Below, piece after piece: positions 54,638 through 63,247 of a DNA stretch of 64,000 bases. The stretch is from NCBI RefSeq assembly GCF_004369225.1, contig NZ_QFFZ01000004.1, positions 1 to 64,000 of the forward strand, written 5' to 3'. Every line of letters begins with the position of its first letter. Position 1 is the stretch's first letter. Under the pieces are notes generated by a model that saw nothing but the letters and a program-made list of their open reading frames with translations, was not told the origin of the DNA and searched no databases. This DNA is from Pelotomaculum propionicicum (lineage in GTDB: Bacteria > Bacillota > Desulfotomaculia > Desulfotomaculales > Pelotomaculaceae). Made by a program: the position numbers and the translations under genes.

Positions 54638-55621
54638 ATGGTTGAAGAAATATTGTCTGACATCTATAAAATTGAAGTGCCCCTGCCGGGGAACCCCCTT
54701 AAGGCTTTAAATTCCTACCTAATCAAAGGTGCCGGGCGTAACCTGCTGATAGATACCGGCTTTAACCAGGCAGAATGCCGGGAAGCGCTGTTCAAAGGCC
54801 TGAAGATGCTGGGAGCTGATTTAGAACAGACGGATATTTTTATCACCCACCTGCATGCTGACCATTGCGGGCTGGTTACGTCTCTGGCCAACGAAAAGTC
54901 CGTTGTGTATTGCGGAGAGATTGACGCGGAGCGCATCAACTGGTCACTATCTCCCACCTACTGGGCAGAGAACTTGGCCTTTACCAGTTCATACGGATTC
55001 CCGCTGCAGGAGTTTAGCAAGTCCATGCTAAAACATCCCGGCCAAAAATACAGCCCGGACAGAGAACAGGCTTTTCACACTGTCAGGGAAAACGATGTCA
55101 TAGAGGTGGGTGATTACCGTTTCGTCTGCTTGGAAACACCCGGTCATACACCGGGACACATATGTCTTTATGAGCCGGACAGAAAGATACTGATTTCCGG
55201 TGACCACATTTTAGAGGATATCACGCCTAATATCACCATGTTTTTAAGAGGTCTGTCTGATCCTCTGGGGCAGTATCTGAAAAGCTTGGATAAAGTGGAC
55301 AGGATGGACATAAGCCTTGTTTTGCCGGGACACAGGCGGCTCATAAGTGACGTGCATAAGAGGGTCGCTGAATTAAAGCAACACTATGATCAAAGGCTGA
55401 ACGAAGTGCTTAATATTTTAAACAAGGGCAGGATGAGCGCCTACCAGGTAGCCAGCCAGATCACCTGGGATTTAACCTATGCCGCCTGGGAACAGTTTCC
55501 CCTGGAGCAAAGGTGGTTCGCCACCGGGGAAGCTATCTCCCACCTGGAGCACCTGCGGCTGAAGAATAGGGTCCGGAGATTTCAAAACCAGGAAAAACTG
55601 CTATTTGAGCTCATCGCTTAA
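54638..55621 (+). CDS. Metallo-beta-lactamase-fold hydrolase
   Basis: 327 residues. Zinc motif HLHADHCG, second His in PGHTPGHICL, Asp in SGDHIL and a last His in LPGHRRL. A C-terminal helical tail (about 245-327) is typical of LACTB2-like or aryl-sulfatase-like MBL proteins. SD weak; start ATG 54638. Substrate unknown. It ends at a long terminator hairpin. Confidence 0.82.
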   Translation: MVEEILSDIYKIEVPLPGNPLKALNSYLIKGAGRNLLIDTGFNQAECREALFKGLKMLGADLEQTDIFITHLHADHCGLVTSLANEKSVVYCGEIDAERINWSLSPTYWAENLAFTSSYGFPLQEFSKSMLKHPGQKYSPDREQAFHTVRENDVIEVGDYRFVCLETPGHTPGHICLYEPDRKILISGDHILEDITPNITMFLRGLSDPLGQYLKSLDKVDRMDISLVLPGHRRLISDVHKRVAELKQHYDQRLNEVLNILNKGRMSAYQVASQITWDLTYAAWEQFPLEQRWFATGEAISHLEHLRLKNRVRRFQNQEKLLFELIA

Positions 55622-55635
55622 AACCAGCGACTAGC

Positions 55636-55696
55636 AAACGGGGAAGGTTCTTGATTTGCTTGGTAGGCAAAGCAAATCAAGGACCGTCCCCGTTTT
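55636..55696. repeat. Long hairpin repeat / bidirectional terminator, copy 1
   Basis: AAACGGGG...TTGATTTGCTT pairs almost perfectly with AAAGCAAATCAA...CCCCGTTT around the loop GGTAGGC, followed by TT. It lies between two convergent genes and probably ends both. A shorter sister copy lies at 58056-58110. Confidence 0.75.
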
Positions 55697-55698
55697 TG

Positions 55699-56757
55699 CT
55701 ATTTTGCTGCAACGCCTTTAAAACGCCACCTTAACAGGATTGGCATAATGAATAAAATAAACAAAAGCCGGAACATTTGATAGGCGGTCACCAGGGAGAC
55801 ATCTGCGCCAACCAGGACCGCTGTTAATCCCATTTCCGTCGTGCCGCCGGGAGCCGTACCCAGGAAAGCGCTGATTAAGTCCAAAGAGTGCAGGCGTGTC
55901 AGCAGTAAGCCTATACCCAGTGAGAAGAACACCACTGCAATACTCCCTCCCAGGATGTACGGCAGCAGCTTTTTCCAATTCTCAAGACTGGTTGGGTTGA
56001 TGCTTAACCCCAGGTATGCCCCTATCGACAGCTGTGAGATAAAGACAAAGAATGGAGGGGTATACGGCGCTTTGAACCCGATCAGGACGAGAATCGCAGA
56101 TCCAAGCAAGGGTCCCAGCAGGAAAGGGGTGGGCATTCTTGTTTTTACCGCGACCCACGCGGCAGTTATAGCCACAAAGGCAAATAATAACTGGTTCCAA
56201 TGAGGCTGGATTACTGTGTTATTCACAGACGGCATAGTGGCGGCAATCGCCTGCTGGGCATTGCCGGACAACCCGTGGATAACCAGGAACGGTACAATAA
56301 AAACCGACGACAGTAACCGGAGGGTCTGCATAAAAGTGACAACTGTCAGATCCGTACCTGGTATTTCTTCACTGAGGACAACCATCTGGGTGAGGCCGCC
56401 GGGGACGCTTCCAATAATGCCGGTTGCGAGGCTTATTCCCGTCCGGCGGCTGGTGATGTATCCTATGACCAGGCTAAACAGGATAATTGATGATGTTGCC
56501 AGCAGCATGGCCGGGAGCTGTTTGATAATCTGCAGGCTGGTCCCGATGGTAAAAGAACTTCCCATCAAGTAACCAAGGATCACCAACCCGCAGTTGCGGA
56601 TTTTCACCGGCCACAGCAAATTCCTTCCGGCAGCCAGGCGCCATAGCATGACAGCCGTTAAAGAACCCAGCATCCAAGGCAAGGGCAAATGCAACAGGCG
56701 GAATAATAGTCCGCCTGTTAAAGACACTAATATTGTTTCAACAATTTGCAGTAACAT
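55699..56757 (-). CDS. AbrB-family (PF05145) membrane permease
   Basis: 352-residue protein with 9-10 membrane helices and two internally repeated halves, each with a glycine/proline loop: GIIGSVPGGLTQMVV and AFLGTAPGGTTEMGLTA. That repeat defines the bacterial AbrB duplication family (annotated variously as ammonia monooxygenase or transporter), unrelated to the DNA-binding AbrB. Substrate unknown. It ends 10 nt before the acyl-CoA dehydrogenase gene begins downstream in order, suggesting co-transcription. Confidence 0.82.
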   Translation of the reverse strand: MLLQIVETILVSLTGGLLFRLLHLPLPWMLGSLTAVMLWRLAAGRNLLWPVKIRNCGLVILGYLMGSSFTIGTSLQIIKQLPAMLLATSSIILFSLVIGYITSRRTGISLATGIIGSVPGGLTQMVVLSEEIPGTDLTVVTFMQTLRLLSSVFIVPFLVIHGLSGNAQQAIAATMPSVNNTVIQPHWNQLLFAFVAITAAWVAVKTRMPTPFLLGPLLGSAILVLIGFKAPYTPPFFVFISQLSIGAYLGLSINPTSLENWKKLLPYILGGSIAVVFFSLGIGLLLTRLHSLDLISAFLGTAPGGTTEMGLTAVLVGADVSLVTAYQMFRLLFILFIMPILLRWRFKGVAAK

Positions 56758-56767
56758 AGCAGCCTCT

Positions 56768-57907
56768 TTATTTTTTTAACTCACCGCCCGCGATAATAAC
56801 CTGCATCACATGCGATGTGCCGCAGGCGGGAATCATCGTCACCGCGTCTCTCAGGTAGCGGCTGACCGGGTAGTCTGTGATCACCCCGTAACCGCCCATA
56901 AGGTCTATAGTCCGCTTGGCTGCTCTGACGGCTGCTTCCGTGGCAAAGAACTTGGCCATAGCATATTCAGAAAAGCACGGCTTGCCGGCGTCCTTCAGGC
57001 CGGTCGCGTTATAGGTCAGGAGGCGGGCAGCCTCGTAGTCGGTGCGGTTTTCAGCGATGATAAATTGTATGTTGGGCAGGTTTGACAGGGGCTTGGCATA
57101 AATCACACGTTCTTTGGCGAATTTTACTGATTCTTCGAGACATCCCCGCAGGATCCCCAGAGCCACTGAAGCAGTGCCGCCGCGGCCCATTTCGCCTAAA
57201 GTGCCCAGGCCGATTTTAGCTCCGTCGCCTGGTTTGCCAAGTAAACTGTCCTGCGGCACCCGGACGTTGTCCAGGTTAATATCTCCGGTGAAGGATCCCC
57301 TGAGGCCCGCCTTTTTTTCCTTGCGGCCGGGAGTTTGACCAGGGGTGTCGCCTTCAACAATAAAAACCGAAAGCTGAGGCCGCCCTTTACTGTCTTCTCC
57401 CGTGCGCACAGAGACCACATTGACTTCCATACAGTGTGAGTTGGTGATAAAACACTTGCGGCCGTTTAAAACCCAGTCGTTTTCAACCAGCCGGCCGGTT
57501 GATTTTTGTCCCATAAAGTCTGAGCCTCCACCCGGCTCAGTGACCGAAAGCGCCCCGAAGGACCCGGAGCAGAGACGGGGCAGGTATTTCTGCTTTTGTT
57601 CCTCACTGCCCCAGGTCATGATTGCGTAAACAGCCATGGTATGGGCCACCAGGCCCATGCTGAAACCTGCGGCATACCGGGCGATCTCTTCAGCGATAAT
57701 AGCCAGCTCGGTGTAGCCCAGGCCAGTCCCGCCGTATATCTCCGGTACGAAGACACCGTTGAACCCCAGATCTCCCATTTTTTTGAAAAGCTCAACAGGG
57801 CAGGTGTCCTCCTCATCAATTTTCTGCGCGATAGGGGCTATTTCACTTTCAACAAAATCCCTTACCACTTTTCTCAGCAGTTCCTGTTGTTCAGTAAACT
57901 TTAACAT
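56768..57907 (-). CDS. Acyl-CoA dehydrogenase
   Basis: 379-residue FAD flavoenzyme oxidising an acyl-CoA to the 2-enoyl-CoA. N-terminal helical domain, then signature AVTEPGGGSDFMG and FITNSHCMEVNVVSVRTG, and C-terminal MGGYGVITDYPVSRYLRDA. The catalytic base position near YGVITDYPVSRYLRDA lacks the usual Glu 5 residues before Arg-Asp, so the base may lie elsewhere, as in isovaleryl-type enzymes. Stands upstream of the AbrB-type permease gene on the same strand. No ETF genes nearby. Confidence 0.88.
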   Translation of the reverse strand: MLKFTEQQELLRKVVRDFVESEIAPIAQKIDEEDTCPVELFKKMGDLGFNGVFVPEIYGGTGLGYTELAIIAEEIARYAAGFSMGLVAHTMAVYAIMTWGSEEQKQKYLPRLCSGSFGALSVTEPGGGSDFMGQKSTGRLVENDWVLNGRKCFITNSHCMEVNVVSVRTGEDSKGRPQLSVFIVEGDTPGQTPGRKEKKAGLRGSFTGDINLDNVRVPQDSLLGKPGDGAKIGLGTLGEMGRGGTASVALGILRGCLEESVKFAKERVIYAKPLSNLPNIQFIIAENRTDYEAARLLTYNATGLKDAGKPCFSEYAMAKFFATEAAVRAAKRTIDLMGGYGVITDYPVSRYLRDAVTMIPACGTSHVMQVIIAGGELKK

Positions 57908-58055
57908 TATGTAACATTCCTTTCCAGCTTATCATTTGGTTGATTCTACTTTTTGTCTTTTAGATTTTATCTGGGGCAAATAAAGTGTGTCAATCTTAAC
58001 TTCATTATTTTTTAGTATAACTTTCCCTGTTATGTTTTTTCCAGGGGCAACATAC

Positions 58056-58110
58056 GGGGTTCTTGATTTGCTTGGTAGGCAAAGCAAACGGAGAACCGTC
58101 CCTCAGTTTG
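58056..58110. repeat. Hairpin repeat, copy 2
   Basis: ACGGGGTTCTTGATTTGCTT, loop GGTAGGC, then AAAGCAAACGGAGAACCGTCCC. The left half matches the 55636 copy; the right arm has diverged, so the stem is imperfect. Located just after the E1-like gene (minus strand). Confidence 0.6.
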
Positions 58111-58863
58111 CTAGGTGATGAGGTCTTTGATGACCTCGCTTGCGATGAGCAGGCCTGCCACTGAGGGTACAAATGAAATGCTGCCGGGGATCTGGCGGCG
58201 GACGGTACAGGACCTGGTGGTGCCTTTGGGGCAGATACAGTTGACCTGACAGCTGGATTCTTCTGTATCCAATGGCTTCAGCGGCTCTTCCTGGGAATAA
58301 ACAACTTTCAGGGCGGTAACACCCCTTTTTCTTAATTCCCTGCGCATTACCCTGGCCAGCGGGCAAATCGTAGTGTCATAGATGTCAGCGATTTTAAGTT
58401 TGGCAGGGTCAAGTTTGTTGCCGGCGCCCATTGAGCTGATGACCGGTATGTCCTGCTTCTTCGCGTTTACGATTAGATCGATCTTGGCGGTTACTGTGTC
58501 TATCGCGTCGACGATATAGTCGTAATCAGGCCTGATCAGTTCCTGGGCTTGTTCGGGCATGTAAAATGTCTGAAAGGCGGCAACCTCAACCGCGGGGTTG
58601 ATCTCAAGGATTCTATCTTTCATAGCTTCTACCTTTGGCCGGCCTATTGTTTTCCTGGTGGCGTGAATTTGCCTGTTGATATTGGTCAGGCAGACGCAGT
58701 CGTCATCCACCAGCACAAACCCGCCGACACCTGCCCGCACGAGCCCTTCCACCGCGAAGGTACCCACCCCGCCGATGCCAAAAACGGCTACTTTGCTCCG
58801 CGCCAGCTTTAGCAGCGCCTTTTTTCCTATTAAAAGTTCGGTTCTTGAAAACTCGTTAAGCAT
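58111..58863 (-). CDS. tcdA: TcdA-like tRNA threonylcarbamoyladenosine dehydratase (E1/ThiF fold)
   Basis: 250 residues. Nucleotide-binding GIGGVGTFAVEGLVRAGVG and DDCVCLTNINRQIHAT, then DAIDTVTAKIDLI. The E1-fold protein TcdA (YgdL/CsdL) cyclises t6A37 in tRNA to ct6A with ATP. Cys positions such as ICPLARVMRRELR match that family better than ThiF/MoeB, and no ubiquitin-like partner is nearby. Confidence 0.88.
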   Translation of the reverse strand: MLNEFSRTELLIGKKALLKLARSKVAVFGIGGVGTFAVEGLVRAGVGGFVLVDDDCVCLTNINRQIHATRKTIGRPKVEAMKDRILEINPAVEVAAFQTFYMPEQAQELIRPDYDYIVDAIDTVTAKIDLIVNAKKQDIPVISSMGAGNKLDPAKLKIADIYDTTICPLARVMRRELRKRGVTALKVVYSQEEPLKPLDTEESSCQVNCICPKGTTRSCTVRRQIPGSISFVPSVAGLLIASEVIKDLIT

Positions 58864-59014
58864 TTTACCTCACATACTGCTGCGTTTTTAACACATCCCA
58901 TTATACCACAATGATTATTAAAGACGGCAAACCACTCTTTTTTTGGGGGGGGTTTTTGTCACCAATCAGTTGTCAACAACCCCGTCCTCCTGACAACCCC
59001 TTGACAACAGCGGC

Positions 59015-59041
59015 CAGTTAAAGTGTTGAAAGATTTAACTG
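59015..59041. repeat. Inverted repeat upstream of marR
   Basis: CAGTTAAA (59015-59022) and TTTAACTG (59034-59041) abut the longer palindrome and may be an additional regulator site. Confidence 0.4.
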
Positions 59042-59094
59042 CTCAATAGTAAATAATTATTTACTATTGAGTTCCTATAGTTTATACTTTTTAT
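59042..59094 (+). promoter_or_regulatory. marR operator (30-bp palindrome) and promoter
   Basis: A perfect 30-bp palindrome spans 59042-59071; its half is CTCAATAGTAAATAA. A candidate promoter overlaps it: TTTACT at 59060-59065, a 17-bp spacer and TATACT at 59083-59088. A regulator bound to the palindrome would cover the -35. This suits autorepression by the MarR protein encoded next. Confidence 0.7.
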
Positions 59095-59114
59095 ATTATA
59101 GCCAAATAGCCAGC

Positions 59115-59573
59115 ATGGGAGGTGTTAAAATTAACAGTTTAGAAAATTTGGCCGACAATTTCCTGGCGGCCTTAGCTTTTATGCGGGATAAATTCTTCAG
59201 GTCGCTTGAACAAATGACGCGAAACTGTATGAGCCACGCTCAATTTCGTGCGGTGTCAATGCTCTGCCGGAAAGGCTCCATGTCTATGTCGGAAATGGCG
59301 AAGGAAATGAAAATATCAAAGCAGCAACTTACGCCCATCGTTTATAAACTGATTAGCCACGGACTGCTGGTCAGAAAAACCGATGAAAACGACCGGCGTG
59401 TCGTCCGCATAGAAGTCACCGAAAAGGGCAGAAGCATGTACGAGAAACTTCTGCCGGCTATTAAAATGTCTCTGGTGGAAAAGTTTAAAAAACTTCCAGC
59501 TGAGGAACTGGCTGAACTCGATCAGATGCTGAAAAGAACACAAGAAATCCTTAATAAAGTAGAGCAAGAGTAA
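59115..59573 (+). CDS. MarR-family regulator of the efflux operon
   Basis: About 152 residues from ATG 59115; the open frame starts at 59067, but that part overlaps the promoter. Winged HTH: FRAVSMLCRKGSMSMSEMAKEMKISKQQLTPIVYKLISHGLLVRKTDENDRRVVRIEVTEKG. Dimerisation helices at both ends. Followed 48 nt later by the adaptor gene and exporter genes it probably represses; the ligand is likely a toxic or hydrophobic compound. Confidence 0.88.
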   Translation: MGGVKINSLENLADNFLAALAFMRDKFFRSLEQMTRNCMSHAQFRAVSMLCRKGSMSMSEMAKEMKISKQQLTPIVYKLISHGLLVRKTDENDRRVVRIEVTEKGRSMYEKLLPAIKMSLVEKFKKLPAEELAELDQMLKRTQEILNKVEQE

Positions 59574-59621
59574 AAACAGAACGGGATCTAAAGAAATTCA
59601 ACATCCGAAGGTGGTCAACGC

Positions 59622-60320
59622 ATGAAAAACCTGAAAAAAATATTGCTGATAGTGGCAGTGGTCGTCCTTATCGGGGGCGCTGCGGGAGGTTCGTACTTTA
59701 TTTACGAGAGCATCAACTACTTCTCCACGGAAAACGCCCAAATAACGTCCGATATAATTACGCTGACACCGGAGGTAACCGGCAAGCTGAAGAACTGGGA
59801 CGTCAAAGAAGGGGACTTGGTTAAGGCCGGGCAGGTGCTCGGGAAACAGGACCTCAGCATGATGGTCACCAGCACCGCGATGAATCCCCAGACGCTGGCC
59901 AATTCAGCTGATACCATTATCTCAAAAGCCGATATCAAATCGCCGATTGACGGCAAGGTAGTACTTTCAAATGTGGTCAAAGGCCAGGTGATTTCGCCGG
60001 GTATGGAGATTGCGACCATTGCGGATACCTCGCACATATACATCAAGGCGAATATTGAAGAAACCGATATCACCAGGATCAAGCCGGGGCAAAAGGTGGA
60101 CATTAAAATAGACGCTTACTCCAATAAATCTTTTACAGGATATGTCGAGAGTATCGGGCAGGCCACCCAGTCGGCCTTCAGCCAGTACCCGTCGCTTAAC
60201 ACCAGCGGCACTTTTTCAAAGGTCACCCAGCTCATCCCGGTGAAGATTACCATTACCAATGCTGACAACCTCACCCTCATGCTCGGTATGAATGCCACAG
60301 TGAAAATCCATGTCAAATAA
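59622..60320 (+). CDS. HlyD/EmrA-type membrane-fusion adaptor
   Basis: 232 residues with one N-terminal membrane anchor (about 6-28). Lipoyl/barrel-sandwich halves: TPEVTGKLKNWDVKEGDLVKAGQVL and IKSPIDGKVVLSNVVKGQVISPG, then a beta-barrel. The usual coiled-coil hairpin between the lipoyl halves is reduced to ~30 residues. In Gram-positives such adaptors assist ABC exporters. Operon member with the genes that follow. Confidence 0.85.
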   Translation: MKNLKKILLIVAVVVLIGGAAGGSYFIYESINYFSTENAQITSDIITLTPEVTGKLKNWDVKEGDLVKAGQVLGKQDLSMMVTSTAMNPQTLANSADTIISKADIKSPIDGKVVLSNVVKGQVISPGMEIATIADTSHIYIKANIEETDITRIKPGQKVDIKIDAYSNKSFTGYVESIGQATQSAFSQYPSLNTSGTFSKVTQLIPVKITITNADNLTLMLGMNATVKIHVK

Positions 60321-60338
60321 TGAAAGGGGGTTTCTAGT

Positions 60339-61484
60339 GTGTGGAAACCGGTTAAAAAATCCCTGGCAGTCTTCCTGACAGTACTTTTAATGTTTACAGC
60401 AGCCGGCTGCGGCGGCCGGAATGAGAACAAGCCGGAGGCGGTCACAGTGGCAGTGGCTGAGAACCAGGAACTTGAAACAACGCTGGAACTGAGCGGTGTT
60501 TTAGTGCCCGTCCGGACAGTCGACATATCAAGCAAAGCTTCAGGCAAAGTGGTCAGCCTGGGTTTCAATGTCGGCAGCGAGGTAAAGGCCGGGGATGTTC
60601 TGATACAGCTGGATACGGACGCGTTAAACGCTCAGCTGGCACAGGCGGAAGCAGGCCTGCAGTCGGCCGAGGCCGCGGCGGAGTCGGTACGGAGCCAGGC
60701 TTCTCTAGCCAGAATAAACCTGGACGCTGCCCAAAAACTGTTTGACCGGACCAAAGTCCTTTACCAGTCGGGCGCAGTGTCGCAAAGCCAGATGGACGAT
60801 GTTACAGATAAGCTGAATATAGCGCAAAACCAGTTTGAGAATGCCTCCGGACCGGCGCAGGACCAGGCTCAGGCCGCGATCAGCACAGCCCGCGCCAATA
60901 TACGGAATCTTCAGGTGCAGATTGATAATACCACGATCAGGAGCCCGTTAAACGGGATCGTGACAGTACAGAGTGTAAACGTTGGCCAGTCGATCTCCCC
61001 AAATGTTTCGGTTATTTCCATTGTCGACACCTCGACCCTAAAATTAAAAACTACTATATCACAGGATTTACTGCCGCTGTTGTCGGTCGGCCGGGAAATG
61101 GAGATAACCATCGACAGCTACCCGGACAGTAAGTTCAAAGGCAATATATCAAGCATCGGCCCAATTGCGGTCAGCACGGGTGAAGTATTCCCCCTGGAAA
61201 TATCGATTAATAACAGTGGCAGCCTCACGGCCGGCCTGTCGGCCCGTGCGTCGCTGAACACGACAGTCAGGGGAATTATGGTCCCGGCAGCGGCGGTCGC
61301 GCAGGGCGGCGGGGAAAGTTATGTGTTTGTAATTAACGAAAATACCGCTGTGAAGCGGGTTGTCAAAGTCGGGCTGAAAAACGATAAGACAGCCCAAATC
61401 TTAAAGGGTGTCAGCGCCGGTGAAAGGGTTGCCGTCACCAATGTAGGCTCGCTGTCGGATAATAAGACGGTTACCGTCAACTAA
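60339..61484 (+). CDS. RND/MacA-type adaptor lipoprotein
   Basis: 381 residues. Lipoprotein signal LLMFTAAGCGGRN. Lipoyl domain (VDISSKASGKVVSLGFNVGSEVKAGDVLIQLD), long coiled coil (about 90-195, rich in Ala/Gln/Glu), second lipoyl half NTTIRSPLNGIVTVQSVNVGQ and a beta-barrel with a C-terminal membrane-proximal domain. Resembles MacA/AcrA-type periplasmic adaptors, here lipid-anchored outside the cell. Paired with a second adaptor and ABC subunits. Confidence 0.88.
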   Translation: MWKPVKKSLAVFLTVLLMFTAAGCGGRNENKPEAVTVAVAENQELETTLELSGVLVPVRTVDISSKASGKVVSLGFNVGSEVKAGDVLIQLDTDALNAQLAQAEAGLQSAEAAAESVRSQASLARINLDAAQKLFDRTKVLYQSGAVSQSQMDDVTDKLNIAQNQFENASGPAQDQAQAAISTARANIRNLQVQIDNTTIRSPLNGIVTVQSVNVGQSISPNVSVISIVDTSTLKLKTTISQDLLPLLSVGREMEITIDSYPDSKFKGNISSIGPIAVSTGEVFPLEISINNSGSLTAGLSARASLNTTVRGIMVPAAAVAQGGGESYVFVINENTAVKRVVKVGLKNDKTAQILKGVSAGERVAVTNVGSLSDNKTVTVN

Positions 61485-61514
61485 TTGAACAACTAGCGGA
61501 GATAGATAGATCAA

Positions 61515-63242
61515 ATGGTAAAAATATTCCGTTTTTTAAAGCCATATATCTGGAACTTGTTCTGGGTCATAGTGTTTCTTTTTGCCCAGGCTATAGCGGA
61601 GCTCTACCTTCCCACGCTCATGTCGGAAGTAGTCAACAACGGCATGATGAAGGGTGATACCGGATACATCTGGAAATACGGAAGCTACATGCTGCTGGTG
61701 GCGCTGGGCAGCAGTTTTTGCTCCATAGTGGGCAGCTACCTGTCTTCCATAACCGGTATGGGCTGCGGCAGGGACATCCGCGACAGCGTTTTTTCGCGTG
61801 TGGAAAGCTATTCCCTGAATGAATTCGATAAAATTGGCACTGCATCGCTTATTACCAGGACCACCAACGATATTATCCAGGTACAGACCCTGCTGGTAAT
61901 GGGTTTGCGCTTTATGGTCTTTGCCCCGATCATGTGTGTCGGCGGCATCATTATGGCCTATTCAAAGGATAAGCAGCTGACTTTGATCCTGGCTGTAGTC
62001 CTGCCTGTAATGCTGATCCTGATCGGCACCCTGGCCACGGTAATCGTTCCCCTCTTTAAAGCAATGCAGATCAAGCTTGATAAAGTAAACCTGGTCCTGC
62101 GCGAGAACCTGACCGGGATCAGAGTGATCAGGGCTTTTAATAGGCTGGCAAGCGAAAACCAGCGGTTTGAGGCGGCTAACCGCGACCTGACCGACAACGC
62201 GATCAGGGTTAACAAAATAATGGCCTTAATCCAGCCAGCCATGATCATCATCATGAACCTGACCTCTATAGCCATCATCTGGTTCGGAGGCCACCGCATC
62301 AGTCAAAACATCATGCAGGTGGGCGACATGATGGCGTTCATCCAGTATGCTATGCAGGTTATGTTTTCCATCATCATGGTGACGATTATGTTTGTCATGG
62401 TGCCGAGAGCACAGGCTTCGGCGGCCCGGATTAATGAAGTGCTGGAAGTGGAACCCGGTATCAAAGACCCGCCGGAAAGCATTATGTCAGACAGCCAGAG
62501 AGGTCATGTGGAGTTTAGGGATGTTACTTTCAGTTATCCCGGCGCCGAGCTGCCTGCCATCAGCAATATATCTTTTAATGCCAGTCCCGGTGAGGTTACC
62601 GCCATTATTGGCGGCACAGGATCGGGCAAATCTACCCTGATCAACCTGATTCCACGTTTTTACGATGTTGACAGCGGCTCAGTATTAGTAGACGGCGTGG
62701 ATGTCCGGCAGATGAACCAGAAAGACCTCAGGGCCAAGATCGGGTTTGTGCCGCAAACACCGGTCCTTTTCAGCGGCACCGTTGCCGAAAACATCCGTTA
62801 CGGTAAGGCTGATGCGACTGACGAAGAAATCACCCATGCGGCTGAGGTGGCCCAGGCCAGCGAATTTATTACCGCGCTAAAGGATGGGTATGAGTCTATG
62901 ATCGCCCAGGGTGGGACCAACCTCTCCGGCGGCCAGAAACAGAGGCTTTCCATTGCCCGCGCGCTGGTCCGCAAACCCGGCATATATATTTTAGACGACA
63001 GCTTCTCAGCCCTAGATTTTAAGACTGACGCGCGGCTACGGGCAGGGCTGAAAAAAGAGACCACCACTTCCACAGTGATCATTGTAGCCCAGAGGGTGGG
63101 AACAGTGATGGACGCCGACAGGATAATTGTACTGGACGAAGGGCGGATTGTGGGGATGGGCAGGCATAAGGAACTAATAGTTTCGTGCAATGTTTACCGT
63201 GAAATAGTTTCTTCCCAATTGTCGGAAGAGGAGATTGCGTAA
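61515..63242 (+). CDS. ABC exporter subunit 1 (membrane domain fused to ATPase)
   Basis: 575-residue half-transporter. Six-helix type I exporter membrane domain (about 1-310), then the ATPase: Walker A IIGGTGSGKSTL, signature NLSGGQKQRLS, Walker B GIYILDDSFSALD. The Walker B Glu is Ser (DDS), a degenerate catalytic site, as in many heterodimeric exporters (TM287/LmrC type). It works with the next gene's product. Confidence 0.9.
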   Translation: MVKIFRFLKPYIWNLFWVIVFLFAQAIAELYLPTLMSEVVNNGMMKGDTGYIWKYGSYMLLVALGSSFCSIVGSYLSSITGMGCGRDIRDSVFSRVESYSLNEFDKIGTASLITRTTNDIIQVQTLLVMGLRFMVFAPIMCVGGIIMAYSKDKQLTLILAVVLPVMLILIGTLATVIVPLFKAMQIKLDKVNLVLRENLTGIRVIRAFNRLASENQRFEAANRDLTDNAIRVNKIMALIQPAMIIIMNLTSIAIIWFGGHRISQNIMQVGDMMAFIQYAMQVMFSIIMVTIMFVMVPRAQASAARINEVLEVEPGIKDPPESIMSDSQRGHVEFRDVTFSYPGAELPAISNISFNASPGEVTAIIGGTGSGKSTLINLIPRFYDVDSGSVLVDGVDVRQMNQKDLRAKIGFVPQTPVLFSGTVAENIRYGKADATDEEITHAAEVAQASEFITALKDGYESMIAQGGTNLSGGQKQRLSIARALVRKPGIYILDDSFSALDFKTDARLRAGLKKETTTSTVIIVAQRVGTVMDADRIIVLDEGRIVGMGRHKELIVSCNVYREIVSSQLSEEEIA

Positions 63243-63247
63243 CGAAG

